DNA of 64,000 nucleotides from JALORV01 sp963791235 (lineage in GTDB: Bacteria > Pseudomonadota > Gammaproteobacteria > Burkholderiales > Burkholderiaceae_F): positions 62,001 to 126,000 of the forward strand of contig CAWBRW010000030.1 of NCBI GenBank assembly GCA_963791235.1, given 5' to 3'. The stretch's first letter is position 1; each line of letters begins with the position of its first letter. Below the pieces are notes generated by a model that saw only the letters and a list, made by a program, of their open reading frames with translations, did not search any database and was not told where the DNA came from. This document shows, piece by piece, positions 19,598 through 28,763 of the stretch. The translations under genes and the position numbers were made by a program.

Positions 19598-20400
19598 AGA
19601 AACTCAAGGTTGTTCCACCCGAGCAGTTGTCGCTGCTGCTGGACATCGCGGAGGCCGTGCCGGAGCCGGCGACGAGCACGCCGGACTCGCGTGCCCGTCA
19701 TATCCGCCTCGATCACGGCGTGATGCCGTATCGGCTGCGGCGGGCGCGCCGCCGCTCGATCGGATTCCAGATCGACGACCAGGGCCTGACGGTCAGCGCA
19801 CCACGCTGGGTGCCGCTGCGCGAAATCGAGTCGGCCATCGTCGAGAAGCGCCGCTGGATCGTGAAGAAGCAGAAGGAGTGGCACGACTGGCGTGAAAAGC
19901 GCAGGCTGCCCGAGGTCCGGTTCGTCGACGGCGCGGCCCTGCCGTACCTGGGTGGGAATCTGACGCTGCGACTCGGTGCTGACTGCCAGGCGACTGCCTG
20001 CGTGGACGCGGAACTGCAAATTGCGCTGCCGCGGGAGGCCACCGAACTCCAGGTGCGGGACGTCGTGCAGTCCTGGCTGCAGTCCGAGGCACGACGCGTT
20101 TTTCCCGAGCGGATCGCGCGCTTCGGCGGGCGCATCAGCGCGCGCTACGCCGGCTGGGCGCTGTCTTCAGCGCGCTCGCAGTGGGGCTCGTGCACGCACG
20201 ACGGGCGCATTCGGCTCAGCTGGCGGCTGATTCACTTCTCGCTGCCGGTGATCGACTATGTCGTGGCGCATGAACTCGCGCACCTCGATCAGATGAACCA
20301 TAGCGCCCGCTTCTGGCAGGCGGTGGCGCAGCTGCTGCCGGGCTTCGAGCCGGCGCGCGACGAGATTCGCGGCGTCGACATGTCGGTGCTGCCGCTCTAA
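19594..20400 (+). CDS. YgjP-type M48/SprT-like metal-dependent hydrolase
   Basis: A 268-residue protein with the YgjP (DUF45) fold. RARRRSIGFQIDDQGLTVSA at the start, ARSQWGSCTHDGRIRLSW in the middle and the zinc motif HELAH (His226, Glu227, His230) with the third ligand candidate His236 (MNHSARFW). These are putative zinc peptidases of unknown substrate. The GTG start overlaps the plsC stop by three bases. The plsC-YgjP-gloA order is common in related bacteria, implying co-transcription. Confidence 0.85.
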   Translation: MKKLKVVPPEQLSLLLDIAEAVPEPATSTPDSRARHIRLDHGVMPYRLRRARRRSIGFQIDDQGLTVSAPRWVPLREIESAIVEKRRWIVKKQKEWHDWREKRRLPEVRFVDGAALPYLGGNLTLRLGADCQATACVDAELQIALPREATELQVRDVVQSWLQSEARRVFPERIARFGGRISARYAGWALSSARSQWGSCTHDGRIRLSWRLIHFSLPVIDYVVAHELAHLDQMNHSARFWQAVAQLLPGFEPARDEIRGVDMSVLPL

Positions 20401-20412
20401 CGGAGGGAAGAG

Positions 20413-20805
20413 ATGAGGATCCTGCACACCATGCTGCGGGTCGGCGACCTGAAGCGGTCGGTCGACTTCTACACCAACGTCCTCGGCATGAAACTGCTGC
20501 GGACCACGGACCGTCCCGACCAGAAGTACACCCTGGCGTTCGTGGGCTACGGCGATGAGCGCGAACATGCGGTGCTGGAACTCACTTACAACTACGGCGT
20601 CGACCGCTACGACCTCGGCAGCGCCTACGGACACATCGCGATCGCTGTCCCCGACGCGGCCGCGGCCTGCGAGCGCATCCGCGCTTCGGGTGGCAACGTG
20701 ACCCGCGAGGCGGGTCCGGTGAAGGGCGGCACGACGGTGATCGCCTTCGTCACGGATCCGGACGGCTACAAGATCGAGTTGATCCAGGAACGGACTGCTG
20801 CGTGA
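20413..20805 (+). CDS. gloA: Lactoylglutathione lyase (glyoxalase I)
   Basis: A 130-residue glyoxalase I that isomerises the methylglyoxal-glutathione hemithioacetal. All four metal ligands of the E. coli-type (nickel) enzyme are present: His5, Glu56, His74 and Glu122. The start MRILHTMLRVGDLKRSVDFY and the tail TDPDGYKIELIQ are diagnostic. A clear SD (GGAGG) precedes the ATG. The stop overlaps the next start. Confidence 0.95.
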   Translation: MRILHTMLRVGDLKRSVDFYTNVLGMKLLRTTDRPDQKYTLAFVGYGDEREHAVLELTYNYGVDRYDLGSAYGHIAIAVPDAAAACERIRASGGNVTREAGPVKGGTTVIAFVTDPDGYKIELIQERTAA

Positions 20806-21947
20806 CGAGCGCACTGCAGCGGGTTCCCGGACACCGCTTCGCGCATATCGATGCCCTGCGCGGCGTGGCCGCCGCAGTCGTCGTGTGGATGCACGGCTCG
20901 GAGGTGTTCGCTCGACTCCCGGGCATGGATGGACGCGGCGTCTGGCTGCATCACTTCGCCGACTCGGTCAACCTCGGGCGCGTCGGTGTCGTCGCCTTCT
21001 TTCTGATCAGCGGCTACGTCATTCCACATAGCCTGCGGGGCCCGCTGGGACCCGGCCTGCGCCAGTTCGCGATTCGACGGTTCTTTCGCTTGTTTCCGGC
21101 GTTCTGGCTGTCGATACCGCTTGCCTATGCGGCAGTCTGGATGCTGTGGCAACGCCCGTTCGACCTGGGCGATGTACTGGCCAACGCCACGATGGTACCG
21201 GTGGTCTTCGGGCGCGAAGCGGCGCTTGGGCTGTACTGGACGCTCGAGACAGAACTCGTCTTCTACTGCCTGGTAACGCTGCTGTTCATCTTCGGTGTCA
21301 ATCGAAAACCACTTGTTCTGGCGTCGATCGTGCTCGGGCTGCTGGCCGTGTTCGTGCTCCAGAAGGTGCCATTGCTGCCGCGGCCGGCGGTGTCGCAGTG
21401 GGCCGAGATGCCATTCAATCTCGCGATTATGCTGGCCGGCACGCTGTGTCGCTACGCGTCGGACGATGCCAGGCGCAGTGGCGTCTCGCTGGCTGCAAGA
21501 CGGCAGGCCGACACCATCGCCGTCGTGGTACTGACTGCCGTGGCTATTCTGGCTGCGGCGCACATCCCGTTCGGCCGGTCGGACGCGGCGCAGATCTTCG
21601 GCATCTCAAATCTGGTCGGCATCGCGCTGTTCATCGCCACGTTGCTGTTCTGGCGGAGGCCGCCGGATGCCGTCGTCTGGATGGGCTCGATCAGCTACTC
21701 GCTTTATCTGTTGCACCCGGTCGTGCTGTACCCGCTCGCCTGGGTGTTGACCTATCAGGTCGTCTGGCCGGCGCCGCTCGGCGTGGGATCGCTGCTGGTC
21801 GTGCTCGGGGCCGGATCGTTGGCGCTCGCTGCGCTGTCGTATCGCTGGGTCGAGCTGCCGGCGATCAACCATGCGAGACGCTTGACTGCCACACCTGCTG
21901 GGCAAGCGCGAACTGCCTGGACAACTCAACAAAATCGCCAACCGTAA
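20802..21947 (+). CDS. Acyltransferase 3 family membrane protein (OafA/WecH-like)
   Basis: A 381-residue integral membrane protein with about ten helices. The start HIDALRGVAAAVVVWMH is the catalytic-His signature of acyltransferase-3 enzymes, and GRVGVVAFFLISGYVI is the second conserved segment. Such proteins O-acetylate lipopolysaccharide, capsule or other glycans. The substrate is unknown. It starts with GTG overlapping the gloA stop, and its last 80 bases overlap the convergent ksgA gene, so the extreme C-terminus may be extended by an indel. Confidence 0.8.
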   Translation: MTSALQRVPGHRFAHIDALRGVAAAVVVWMHGSEVFARLPGMDGRGVWLHHFADSVNLGRVGVVAFFLISGYVIPHSLRGPLGPGLRQFAIRRFFRLFPAFWLSIPLAYAAVWMLWQRPFDLGDVLANATMVPVVFGREAALGLYWTLETELVFYCLVTLLFIFGVNRKPLVLASIVLGLLAVFVLQKVPLLPRPAVSQWAEMPFNLAIMLAGTLCRYASDDARRSGVSLAARRQADTIAVVVLTAVAILAAAHIPFGRSDAAQIFGISNLVGIALFIATLLFWRRPPDAVVWMGSISYSLYLLHPVVLYPLAWVLTYQVVWPAPLGVGSLLVVLGAGSLALAALSYRWVELPAINHARRLTATPAGQARTAWTTQQNRQP

Positions 21948-22689
21948 GCGTTTCTGCTCGGGCCTTCGGGTCGACGCCGGCCGCCTCGATGGCCCCGGTC
22001 GCCATCAGGTCGCCGAGGGCGTTCCGCAGCGTCTTGCGCCGCTGCCCGAACGCGGCGGCAACGACCCGGCCGAACGCGGTGCGATCGACATTCGGCAGCT
22101 GGTCCGCCGGAAGCGGTTGCATGCGCACGATGCTTGAAGTCACTTGCGGTGCGGGCCGGAATGCGCCGCGCGGTACGTCGAAGAGCCGCGTCATGCGGTA
22201 GCGGAACTGCAGCATCACAGAGAGTCGCCCGTAGGTCCGGCTACCGGGGGGTGCCACGATGCGATCGACGACTTCCTTCTGCAGCATGAAGTGCTGGTCG
22301 ATGACGCGATCGGCGATCGGCACCAGTGCGAACAGCAGGGGCGACGAGATGTTGTAGGGCAGGTTGCCGACGAGTCGCAGCGGGCCGGGCAGCATCGTCC
22401 AGTCGAAGTCGAGCGCATCGCCCTCGATCAGCTGCAACTGTGCCGACTCGAACTGCGTGCGCAGCCAGGCCGCGAGATCGCGGTCGATCTCGATTGCCGC
22501 GATGTGCCCAGCGCGCGCAATCAGCGCGCGCGTCAGCGCGGCCTGCCCCGGTCCGATCTCCACGATCGTCTGGCCCGGCTGCGGATCGATCGCATCGACG
22601 ATGCGCTCGATGATGTGCGGGTCGTGCAGGAAGTTCTGGCCGAAGCGCTTGCGTGCACGGTGCTGCGGCCGCTCGCCCGGCAGAGTCAT
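21865..22689 (-). CDS. ksgA: 16S rRNA (A1518/A1519-N6) dimethyltransferase
   Basis: A 274-residue Rossmann methyltransferase. RKRFGQNFLHD at the start, the SAM motif VEIGPGQAALT and the catalytic motif NLPYNISSPLLF identify KsgA/RsmA, which dimethylates two adenines in helix 45 of 16S rRNA late in 30S assembly. It follows pdxA in the lptD-surA-pdxA-ksgA order typical of gammaproteobacteria. apaG/apaH, which often follow, are absent here; the convergent acyltransferase occupies that place. Confidence 0.95.
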   Translation of the reverse strand: MTLPGERPQHRARKRFGQNFLHDPHIIERIVDAIDPQPGQTIVEIGPGQAALTRALIARAGHIAAIEIDRDLAAWLRTQFESAQLQLIEGDALDFDWTMLPGPLRLVGNLPYNISSPLLFALVPIADRVIDQHFMLQKEVVDRIVAPPGSRTYGRLSVMLQFRYRMTRLFDVPRGAFRPAPQVTSSIVRMQPLPADQLPNVDRTAFGRVVAAAFGQRRKTLRNALGDLMATGAIEAAGVDPKARAETLTVGDFVELSRQFALAQQVWQSSVSHG

Positions 22690-22714
22690 CGACGTGTGGC
22701 CGGAGTGCGCGCGA

Positions 22715-23668
22715 TCATCCGCGCGGCGCCGCCGTCAGCTCAACAGCCAGCTCGAGCGCGGCGCGCAGGCTCCTCGCGTTTGCGGTTCCGGTGCCGGCGA
22801 GATCGAGCGCTGTACCGTGATCGACCGACGTGCGCACGAACGGGAGCCCAAGTGTCACGTTGACGCCGTGGCCAAAGGTCGCGTACTTCAGCACCGGCAG
22901 GCCCTGGTCATGGAACATCGCGAGGACCACGTCATAGCGTCGCACGACGTCGGGCACGAACAGCGTGTCCGCAGGGAACGGGCCGGCCGCGTCGATTCCC
23001 GAGGTTTGCGCGTGTTCGATGGCCGGCGTGATGACATCAATCTCCTCGCGCCCCATGTGCCCGGCCTCGCCGGCGTGCGGGTTCAGTCCCGTCACCGCGA
23101 TGCGCGGCTGCTTCAGTCCGAAGCGGAGCCGCAGATCGTGGTCGAGGATGCGCAGCGTGTCGGCCAGAGATTCCCGGGTGAGTGCCGCGCTGACTCGGGC
23201 TACCGGCAGGTGCGTGGTGGCCAGTGCGACCCGCAGCGGACCGTGCGGCGTCGCGCCGGCGAGCATCATCACGACCCGCGGTGTCGCGGTGCGCTCGGCC
23301 AGGTATTCGGTGTGTCCGGAAAAGGCGATGCCGGCGTCATTGATGATGCTCTTCTGCACCGGCGCCGTGACGATCGCATCGAAGCGGCCGGCACGCCAGC
23401 CGTCGATCGCGACGTCGAGCGTGTCGAGAACGTAGCGCGCGTTGCGGACATCGAGCTTGCCGGGGTGAGCCGGCGCAGCGAGCGCAACGTGCTCGATATG
23501 AAGCGAGTCCGGCAGTTGCCGCTGCGTTGCAGCGCCGCGCTCGGCAAGGAGGGTCGAATCGCCGATCAGCGTGATGTCGGCGGGCAACGGAGGCGCAAGC
23601 GCGGCGAGCGCAATCTCCGGACCGATTCCAGCCGGCTCCCCCGTCGTGAGCGCGAGTCGCGGACGCAT
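22715..23668 (-). CDS. pdxA: 4-hydroxythreonine-4-phosphate dehydrogenase
   Basis: A 317-residue NAD-dependent dehydrogenase of the DXP-dependent pyridoxal phosphate pathway. LALTTGEPAGIGPEIAL at the start, GHTEYLAE, GLNPHAGEAGHMG and MFHDQGLPVLKY contain the metal-binding histidines. ATG at 23668 gives the normal N-terminus; the frame is open further upstream, into surA, but that is not homologous. It is 22 bases after surA and 25 before ksgA, in one operon. Confidence 0.95.
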   Translation of the reverse strand: MRPRLALTTGEPAGIGPEIALAALAPPLPADITLIGDSTLLAERGAATQRQLPDSLHIEHVALAAPAHPGKLDVRNARYVLDTLDVAIDGWRAGRFDAIVTAPVQKSIINDAGIAFSGHTEYLAERTATPRVVMMLAGATPHGPLRVALATTHLPVARVSAALTRESLADTLRILDHDLRLRFGLKQPRIAVTGLNPHAGEAGHMGREEIDVITPAIEHAQTSGIDAAGPFPADTLFVPDVVRRYDVVLAMFHDQGLPVLKYATFGHGVNVTLGLPFVRTSVDHGTALDLAGTGTANARSLRAALELAVELTAAPRG

Positions 23669-23690
23669 GCTTATCCGCCGCGCGCGAAAA

Positions 23691-25121
23691 TCAGCCGCGC
23701 TCCTCGATGCGGTACTCGACGTAGGTCTTGTCGCGCAGCTGCCGCAACCAGTCCTGGTAGGCCTCGTCCGCCTTGCGTTCGCGCAGCGCCTGACGAGCCT
23801 GCTGGCGCGCACGCTCGGTCGAGGCTGGCTCGGTCCGGCGCTCGAGGACCTGGATCAGGTGCCAGCCGAACGGCGACTGGACCGGCACGCTGATTTCGTT
23901 GATTTTGAGTGCGTTCATCGCACGCTCGAACTCAGGGACCGTGTCGCCGGGGTAGAGCCAGCCCAGGTCACCGCCGCGGGTGCCGCTGGGGTCGACCGAA
24001 TGCAGGCGCGCAAGCGTGCCGAACTCGACCTGGCCGTTTTCGATGCGCGCCTTGAATTCCTCGAGCCTGCGCTTGACCTCGGGCTCGGGTGCCACATCGG
24101 AAACGCGCAGCAAAATGTGCCGTGCGCGAGTCTGCTGCACTGGCCCGCTGGCGAGCTTGCCTTCGACGGCACTGCGGCGCCCGAGCACCTTGAGAATGTG
24201 GAAGCCGTTCGGGCTGCGCACCACGGGCGCGATGTCGCCGACCTTGACGTTCCTCACCGCATCGAGGAACAGGGCGGGCAGTCGATCGGTATTGCGCCAG
24301 CCGAGCGCACCGCCCTGGAGCGCTTCCGACGCATTGGAGAAGCTGGCGGCGAGCCGCGCGAAGTCAGCGCCGCCCTTGAGTTGCGAGACCAGGTCGTCGG
24401 CACGCTGGCGCGTCTCCTCGATGCGGTTGGCGGTTGCGTTCTCCGGCACGCGCAGCAGGATCTGCGCCAGGTTGATCTCCTCGGTGTCGGCCGTCACGCC
24501 TGCCTGGGCTGCGATGAAATTGTCGAGTTCGCTCTCGGAAATCTGCAACCGGCCATCGACCTCACGCTCGCGCACCCGGTTGAGCAGGATGTCCTGGCGC
24601 ACGTCTTCGCGGAACTGGTTGAACGAGATGCCGTCGGTTTCGAGCCGTTGCCGCAACGCCGGCACGGTCATGTTGTTTGCTTCCGCAATGCGCACCATCG
24701 CGGTGTTCACGGTCGCGTCGTCGACGCGAACCCCGGTTTCGCGCGCGAGCTGCAGCTGCGCGCGGTCGATGATCATGCGTTCCAGGACCTGCCGTTGCAG
24801 CACATCCGGCGGCGGCGGCTGGATCTTCTGACGCTGCAGCTGCACCAGCGCCGACTGCGTGCGTGCACGCAGTTCGTTGGCTGTGATTACCTCGTCGTTG
24901 ACGACGGCGACGATGCGGTCCACGGAAACGGGGGTTCGCTGCGTGGCCGCCGGCCGGCTCGCGGGCGGGGCGGGCGTTGCGGCGGGTTCGAGCGGCTGCA
25001 GGTTCGGCGTCAACTGCTGCACGGCGCTGGGCGTGGCCGATTGCTGCGCGTGCACCGTGGTGACGCCGATCAGGAACAGGGCAAGCAGCGCGCAGCACCG
25101 CGCGCTCAAATTCGTACGCAT
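23691..25121 (-). CDS. surA: Periplasmic chaperone/peptidyl-prolyl isomerase SurA
   Basis: A 476-residue precursor. A signal peptide (to about residue 25, ending VHA) is followed by an Ala/Pro/Gln-rich linker, the N-terminal chaperone domain starting at VDRIVAVVNDEVITANEL, and two parvulin domains (EINLAQILLRVPENAT and TRARHILLRVSDVAPE) with a C-terminal helix. SurA delivers outer-membrane proteins such as LptD to the BAM complex. It lies six bases after lptD, its main client. Confidence 0.95.
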   Translation of the reverse strand: MRTNLSARCCALLALFLIGVTTVHAQQSATPSAVQQLTPNLQPLEPAATPAPPASRPAATQRTPVSVDRIVAVVNDEVITANELRARTQSALVQLQRQKIQPPPPDVLQRQVLERMIIDRAQLQLARETGVRVDDATVNTAMVRIAEANNMTVPALRQRLETDGISFNQFREDVRQDILLNRVREREVDGRLQISESELDNFIAAQAGVTADTEEINLAQILLRVPENATANRIEETRQRADDLVSQLKGGADFARLAASFSNASEALQGGALGWRNTDRLPALFLDAVRNVKVGDIAPVVRSPNGFHILKVLGRRSAVEGKLASGPVQQTRARHILLRVSDVAPEPEVKRRLEEFKARIENGQVEFGTLARLHSVDPSGTRGGDLGWLYPGDTVPEFERAMNALKINEISVPVQSPFGWHLIQVLERRTEPASTERARQQARQALRERKADEAYQDWLRQLRDKTYVEYRIEERG

Positions 25122-25127
25122 TGGGAT

Positions 25128-27482
25128 CTACTCGTAGTACTCGAACATGCCCGGCTGCCGCGGCAGCGGGTTGATGCGCTGGTAGCCGGGGATATTACGC
25201 TGCAGCTGGGTCAGCGCATTGGTTCCGACACTCGTCAGTCCGGACAGTTCCAGCTGCAGGTAGAAGTTGGTCGTCGACGTGGCGGTCGTCGTCTGGAAGC
25301 GCTGGAATGCAAAGCGCAGCAACCAGCAGTCCTGCTTGTACTCGAAACCGGCGATCACTTCGACCGGCTTGCGGCTCTCGAGCGAGTAGTTGTAGCGGCC
25401 CACGCCGTACCAGCGATCCGACAGCGGCCATTGCACGGCGATGTCGACCTGGTTGGTGCCGGCGTCCGGCGTGTCGCTCTCCTGGTAGCGGTAGTACGCG
25501 CTCAGCACCGATGCGCGGCGCGGTTGCCAGCGCATGCCTGCGGTCGCGCGCGAAATCTCGCTCGTTTCGGCGGAGTACTGCGCCGCGAGGTCGACTGCCC
25601 AGTTCACGCCCAATTGGGCGGAAAGGGCGGCCAGGAGGTCGGTCTCGTTGCTCGATCGGGGCGACTCGCCAGGCAGCGTCACTTTCTGGGCGGAAAAGTA
25701 GTAGCGCTGCCCGATCGCCGCGCGCAGGCGCTCGGCACCGGTTTCCTGGTCGAGGATCCTCGTACCAATCGCCAGTGTCAGCTGATTTGCGTTGACGATG
25801 CGGTCATAGCCCGAATAGATGTTCTCGGTGAAGAATTGCGCATAGTTGAGGTCCGCAAGCGCGCTGTCGAAGTTCGGCAGATCGTTCTGGTTGCGGTAGG
25901 GAATGTAGGCGTAGTACGCGCGCGGCTCCAGCGTCTGCTGCGACGACCGTCCGAACCACTCGATGTCACGCTCGAAGATCAGGCCGCTGTCGACACTCAG
26001 GATCGGCATCACGCGCGACTGCGTCTGGTCGGTCGGGTGGAACTCGGGATCGAGGCTGTAATACGTCGCCGACAGCTGCGCTCGCGGTGTGATGAACCAT
26101 CCCGGGGCGAGGATCGGGTAGGCCACACGTGGATTGATGATGTAGCGCGTGCCGTCCTGCAGGCCCGCCTCCTGGTTCGTGAAGCGCGTGCCGTCGAGGA
26201 CCGCCGCGCCCTCCCAGCCGCGCCAGTCGGCAACGAAACCCGTCAGCGTCACCTGGGGAACGCGCTCGTAGGGCGGCGTCACCGGCGCGAGCGGGTCCTG
26301 CAGGATCTGGTTCTTCGTCACTCGCACCGACGAGTTCCAGTAAGGCTGCGTGTACGAGACAAAGGCGTCCTGCGGCAGCACCTTCTGCGACGACCCCAGG
26401 ATCGTGCTCGAAAAATCCACGAAGTAGTTGTCGTCGGAGACCCGGTTGTAATTGACGCCGGCAGCCACGCCGGACGCCCCCGTGTAGTTGAGCCGCGCGC
26501 TGGTGAAGCTGCGCGACGTATCGGTCTCGCGGTCGTTCGGGATGCCGTCGTAGACCAGCGTTCCGTTGAACTCCCGCTCGAGCAACCGGAATTCGTTGCC
26601 GATCAGCATGCCGCGCTTGCTCAGGATCCTCGGCGTAACGGTGTAGTCGTAGTTCGGCGCGATGTTCCAGTAGAACGGCGTGCGGATGTCCGTGCCGAGC
26701 GTGTTGCTGAGGCCGAAGCTCGGCGTCAGGAAACCGGTGCGGCGTTGATTGCCGACCGGAAATCCGAAGATCGGCGACGCGAGGATCGGCAGTCCCTGGA
26801 AGTAGAGCACCGCGCCGGTGGCGCTGGCCGACTGCTCCAGGCCGTCGACGCCCACGGACTCCACCTGCACCCACCACGCGTCGTCGCCGGGCGCGCAGGT
26901 CGTGAAGCGTGCGTTCTCCATGCGCGCCCGCTGTTCCGACAGGAACTCGACCAGGCCGGCCTCGCCGCGACCGTTCCGTGCAGGGTAGGTGAATTGCGCA
27001 TCGGTCATCGATCCGGTCTGCGCGTCGATCCTGAACGACATCTGCGGGGCTGAGAAGGATCCGCCTTCGCGAAACACGCGCGCGTTGCCCTCGACGTCCA
27101 CCTGGTCGGTTGCCTGAGTGTAGGTGATGCGGTCTCCGCGCAGCACGGTGCCGCCGCGTCGGATTTCGGCATCGCCTTCAAGGACGATCTTTTCGTCGAT
27201 CGTGCCCTCGATGCGCTGCGCACGCACGAAGGTCGGCGTCGCATCGCGGCTGACCGGCCGCGTCTCCGACATGATCTGGTCCATCTTGAGCTGCAGCCAC
27301 GGTGACTCGGGGTCGCCGGGGAAGCGCATCGGCGCCGGCGTGCTGAGTGGAGGCGCAGGTGGCTTCGGCGGCGCGATATCGCGAGCGCTGACACCCGTTG
27401 CCAACGTGGCCAGCAGTGCAAGACTGAGCGGGGCGAGCGCGAAACTCAGGATCGGCGCGGCATTCGCCGGCAGGCGCGGCAT
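25128..27482 (-). CDS. lptD: LPS-assembly outer membrane protein LptD
   Basis: A 784-residue protein with a signal peptide, an N-terminal OstA/LptA-like jellyroll (about 90-170) and a C-terminal 26-strand-type barrel ending in aromatic FEYYE. With LptE it inserts LPS into the outer leaflet. Only two cysteines are present, Cys196 (TTCAPGDD) and Cys719 (YKQDCWLL), compared with four in E. coli. That would permit one disulfide linking the jellyroll side to the barrel. The first gene of lptD-surA-pdxA-ksgA, it is divergent from amgK with about 100 bases between starts. Confidence 0.95.
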   Translation of the reverse strand: MPRLPANAAPILSFALAPLSLALLATLATGVSARDIAPPKPPAPPLSTPAPMRFPGDPESPWLQLKMDQIMSETRPVSRDATPTFVRAQRIEGTIDEKIVLEGDAEIRRGGTVLRGDRITYTQATDQVDVEGNARVFREGGSFSAPQMSFRIDAQTGSMTDAQFTYPARNGRGEAGLVEFLSEQRARMENARFTTCAPGDDAWWVQVESVGVDGLEQSASATGAVLYFQGLPILASPIFGFPVGNQRRTGFLTPSFGLSNTLGTDIRTPFYWNIAPNYDYTVTPRILSKRGMLIGNEFRLLEREFNGTLVYDGIPNDRETDTSRSFTSARLNYTGASGVAAGVNYNRVSDDNYFVDFSSTILGSSQKVLPQDAFVSYTQPYWNSSVRVTKNQILQDPLAPVTPPYERVPQVTLTGFVADWRGWEGAAVLDGTRFTNQEAGLQDGTRYIINPRVAYPILAPGWFITPRAQLSATYYSLDPEFHPTDQTQSRVMPILSVDSGLIFERDIEWFGRSSQQTLEPRAYYAYIPYRNQNDLPNFDSALADLNYAQFFTENIYSGYDRIVNANQLTLAIGTRILDQETGAERLRAAIGQRYYFSAQKVTLPGESPRSSNETDLLAALSAQLGVNWAVDLAAQYSAETSEISRATAGMRWQPRRASVLSAYYRYQESDTPDAGTNQVDIAVQWPLSDRWYGVGRYNYSLESRKPVEVIAGFEYKQDCWLLRFAFQRFQTTTATSTTNFYLQLELSGLTSVGTNALTQLQRNIPGYQRINPLPRQPGMFEYYE

Positions 27483-27584
27483 TTAGAATCCGAGGGCGAG
27501 GTCGAGCCGGAAGGCGCGTCGATTATAGGCATCGCCCCCTCTGATTCGCGCGTTACGCTGAGGCTCACGCCCTCTTTGCCGACC

Positions 27585-28616
27585 ATGAGTCCTGCTGATC
27601 CCCTCGATTCGTCCGATCCCCGGCGCGACCAACTGGTGACGTGGTTGCGCGCCTTGCCCGCACGCCACGCGATCGAGGCGGAATCGCTGCAACCGGCGTC
27701 GGCCGACGCAAGCTTTCGCCGGTACTTCCGACTCGCCGCGGGGGCAGGAACGCTGATTGCGATGGACGCTCCGCCCGGCAAGGAGGATGTTCGCCCGTTC
27801 ATGCACGTGGCGCGCCTGCTGCGCGATGCGGGGCTCAACGCTCCGGCGGTGCTCGAGGCCGATCCGGCGCTGGGCTTCCTGCTGCTGACCGATCTCGGCC
27901 GGGACACGTATCTCACGGTGCTGAATGACGACAACGCCGCCGCGCTGTTTGCCGATGCAACCGAGGCGCTGCTGCTTTGGCAGCAGGCGACGCGTCCGGG
28001 TGAATTGCCGCCCTATGACGAGGCGCTGCTGCGTCGCGAGCTCGCGTTGTTTCCGGACTGGTACGTCGCACGCCATCTTGGCATGACACTCTCGCCGAGC
28101 CAGTGCGAGGTGCTCGATCGCACGTTTGGCCGGATCGTCGCGGCGAACCTGGCTCAGCCGACGGTTTACGTGCACCGCGACTTCATGCCGCGCAACCTGA
28201 TGATCGCCACACCCAATCCGGGCGTTCTGGATTTCCAGGACGCGGTGATCGGCCCGGTGACCTACGACCTCGCCTCGTTGTTCCGCGATGCGTTCATCAG
28301 CTGGGACGAGGAACACGTGATCGACTGGTCGATCCGTTACTGGCAGCGGGCGCGTCGCGCCGGCCTGCCGGTGGGCGAGGACTTCGGCGCGTTCTGGCGC
28401 GACTTCGAGTGGATGGGGCTGCAGCGCCACCTCAAGGTGCTCGGCATCTTCGCGCGGATCAATTACCGCGACGGCAAGCCGAATTACCTGGCGGACACGC
28501 CGCGCTTCGTGAAGTACGTGCGTACGGTCGCGCAGCGTTACGACGAACTCGCGCCGCTGGCTCGGCTCTTCGACGAGCTGGAGGGGGTCGCGGTGCGAGT
28601 GGGGTACACGTTTTGA
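27585..28616 (+). CDS. amgK: N-acetylmuramate/N-acetylglucosamine kinase
   Basis: A 343-residue aminoglycoside-phosphotransferase-fold kinase. The catalytic loop VHRDFMPRNLMI and the metal motif VLDFQDAVIGP are intact. AmgK phosphorylates recycled N-acetylmuramate at C1, and MurU then makes UDP-MurNAc, bypassing de novo synthesis and the fosfomycin target. A TTG at 27576 is also possible, but ATG 27585 is preferred. The pair amgK-murU divergent from lptD is the arrangement known from Pseudomonas and relatives. Confidence 0.92.
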   Translation: MSPADPLDSSDPRRDQLVTWLRALPARHAIEAESLQPASADASFRRYFRLAAGAGTLIAMDAPPGKEDVRPFMHVARLLRDAGLNAPAVLEADPALGFLLLTDLGRDTYLTVLNDDNAAALFADATEALLLWQQATRPGELPPYDEALLRRELALFPDWYVARHLGMTLSPSQCEVLDRTFGRIVAANLAQPTVYVHRDFMPRNLMIATPNPGVLDFQDAVIGPVTYDLASLFRDAFISWDEEHVIDWSIRYWQRARRAGLPVGEDFGAFWRDFEWMGLQRHLKVLGIFARINYRDGKPNYLADTPRFVKYVRTVAQRYDELAPLARLFDELEGVAVRVGYTF

Positions 28617-28628
28617 TGGGCGTCGCGC

Positions 28629-28722
28629 GTGTACGCATCGGCAGTGCCGATGCGCGTGCACTCGTGGCGGAAGGTATTGCGCGCGCCGCTTGAGGCGGCT
28701 CGGCGCTGCGCGCGATTACAAC
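28629..28722 (+). repeat. Composite two-hairpin element, copy A
   Basis: Hairpin 1 runs from GTGTACGC (28629) to GTGCAC (28661), with inner stem GCATCGGC/GCCGATGC. Hairpin 2 has stem ATTGCGCGC (28676-28684) / GCGCGCGAT (28708-28716) enclosing CTTGAGGCGGCTCGGCGC (28689-28706). TTACAAC follows. Compared with copies B and C, the inner stem of hairpin 1 differs on both sides in a complementary way, and the hairpin 2 loop is conserved while its stem is not. It fills most of the amgK-murU gap on the coding strand. Confidence 0.65.
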
Positions 28723-28729
28723 GGCGGGG

Positions 28730-28750
28730 GAGCCGGACGTCGTCCGGCTC
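28730..28750. repeat. Perfect 21-base palindrome before murU
   Basis: GAGCCGGACG and CGTCCGGCTC flank a single central T just upstream of the murU ATG (28764). It could be a hairpin that limits murU translation or expression, or a binding site. Nothing else identifies it. Confidence 0.45.
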
Positions 28751-28763
28751 GAGACGGGGCGAG

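Noticed and set aside
23571..27053. A 1160-codon open frame on the plus strand
   Set aside because: It lies antisense to surA and lptD, which have clear homology. High GC keeps opposite frames open, and the translation has no recognisable domain and is rich in Arg/Ala/Val shadows.
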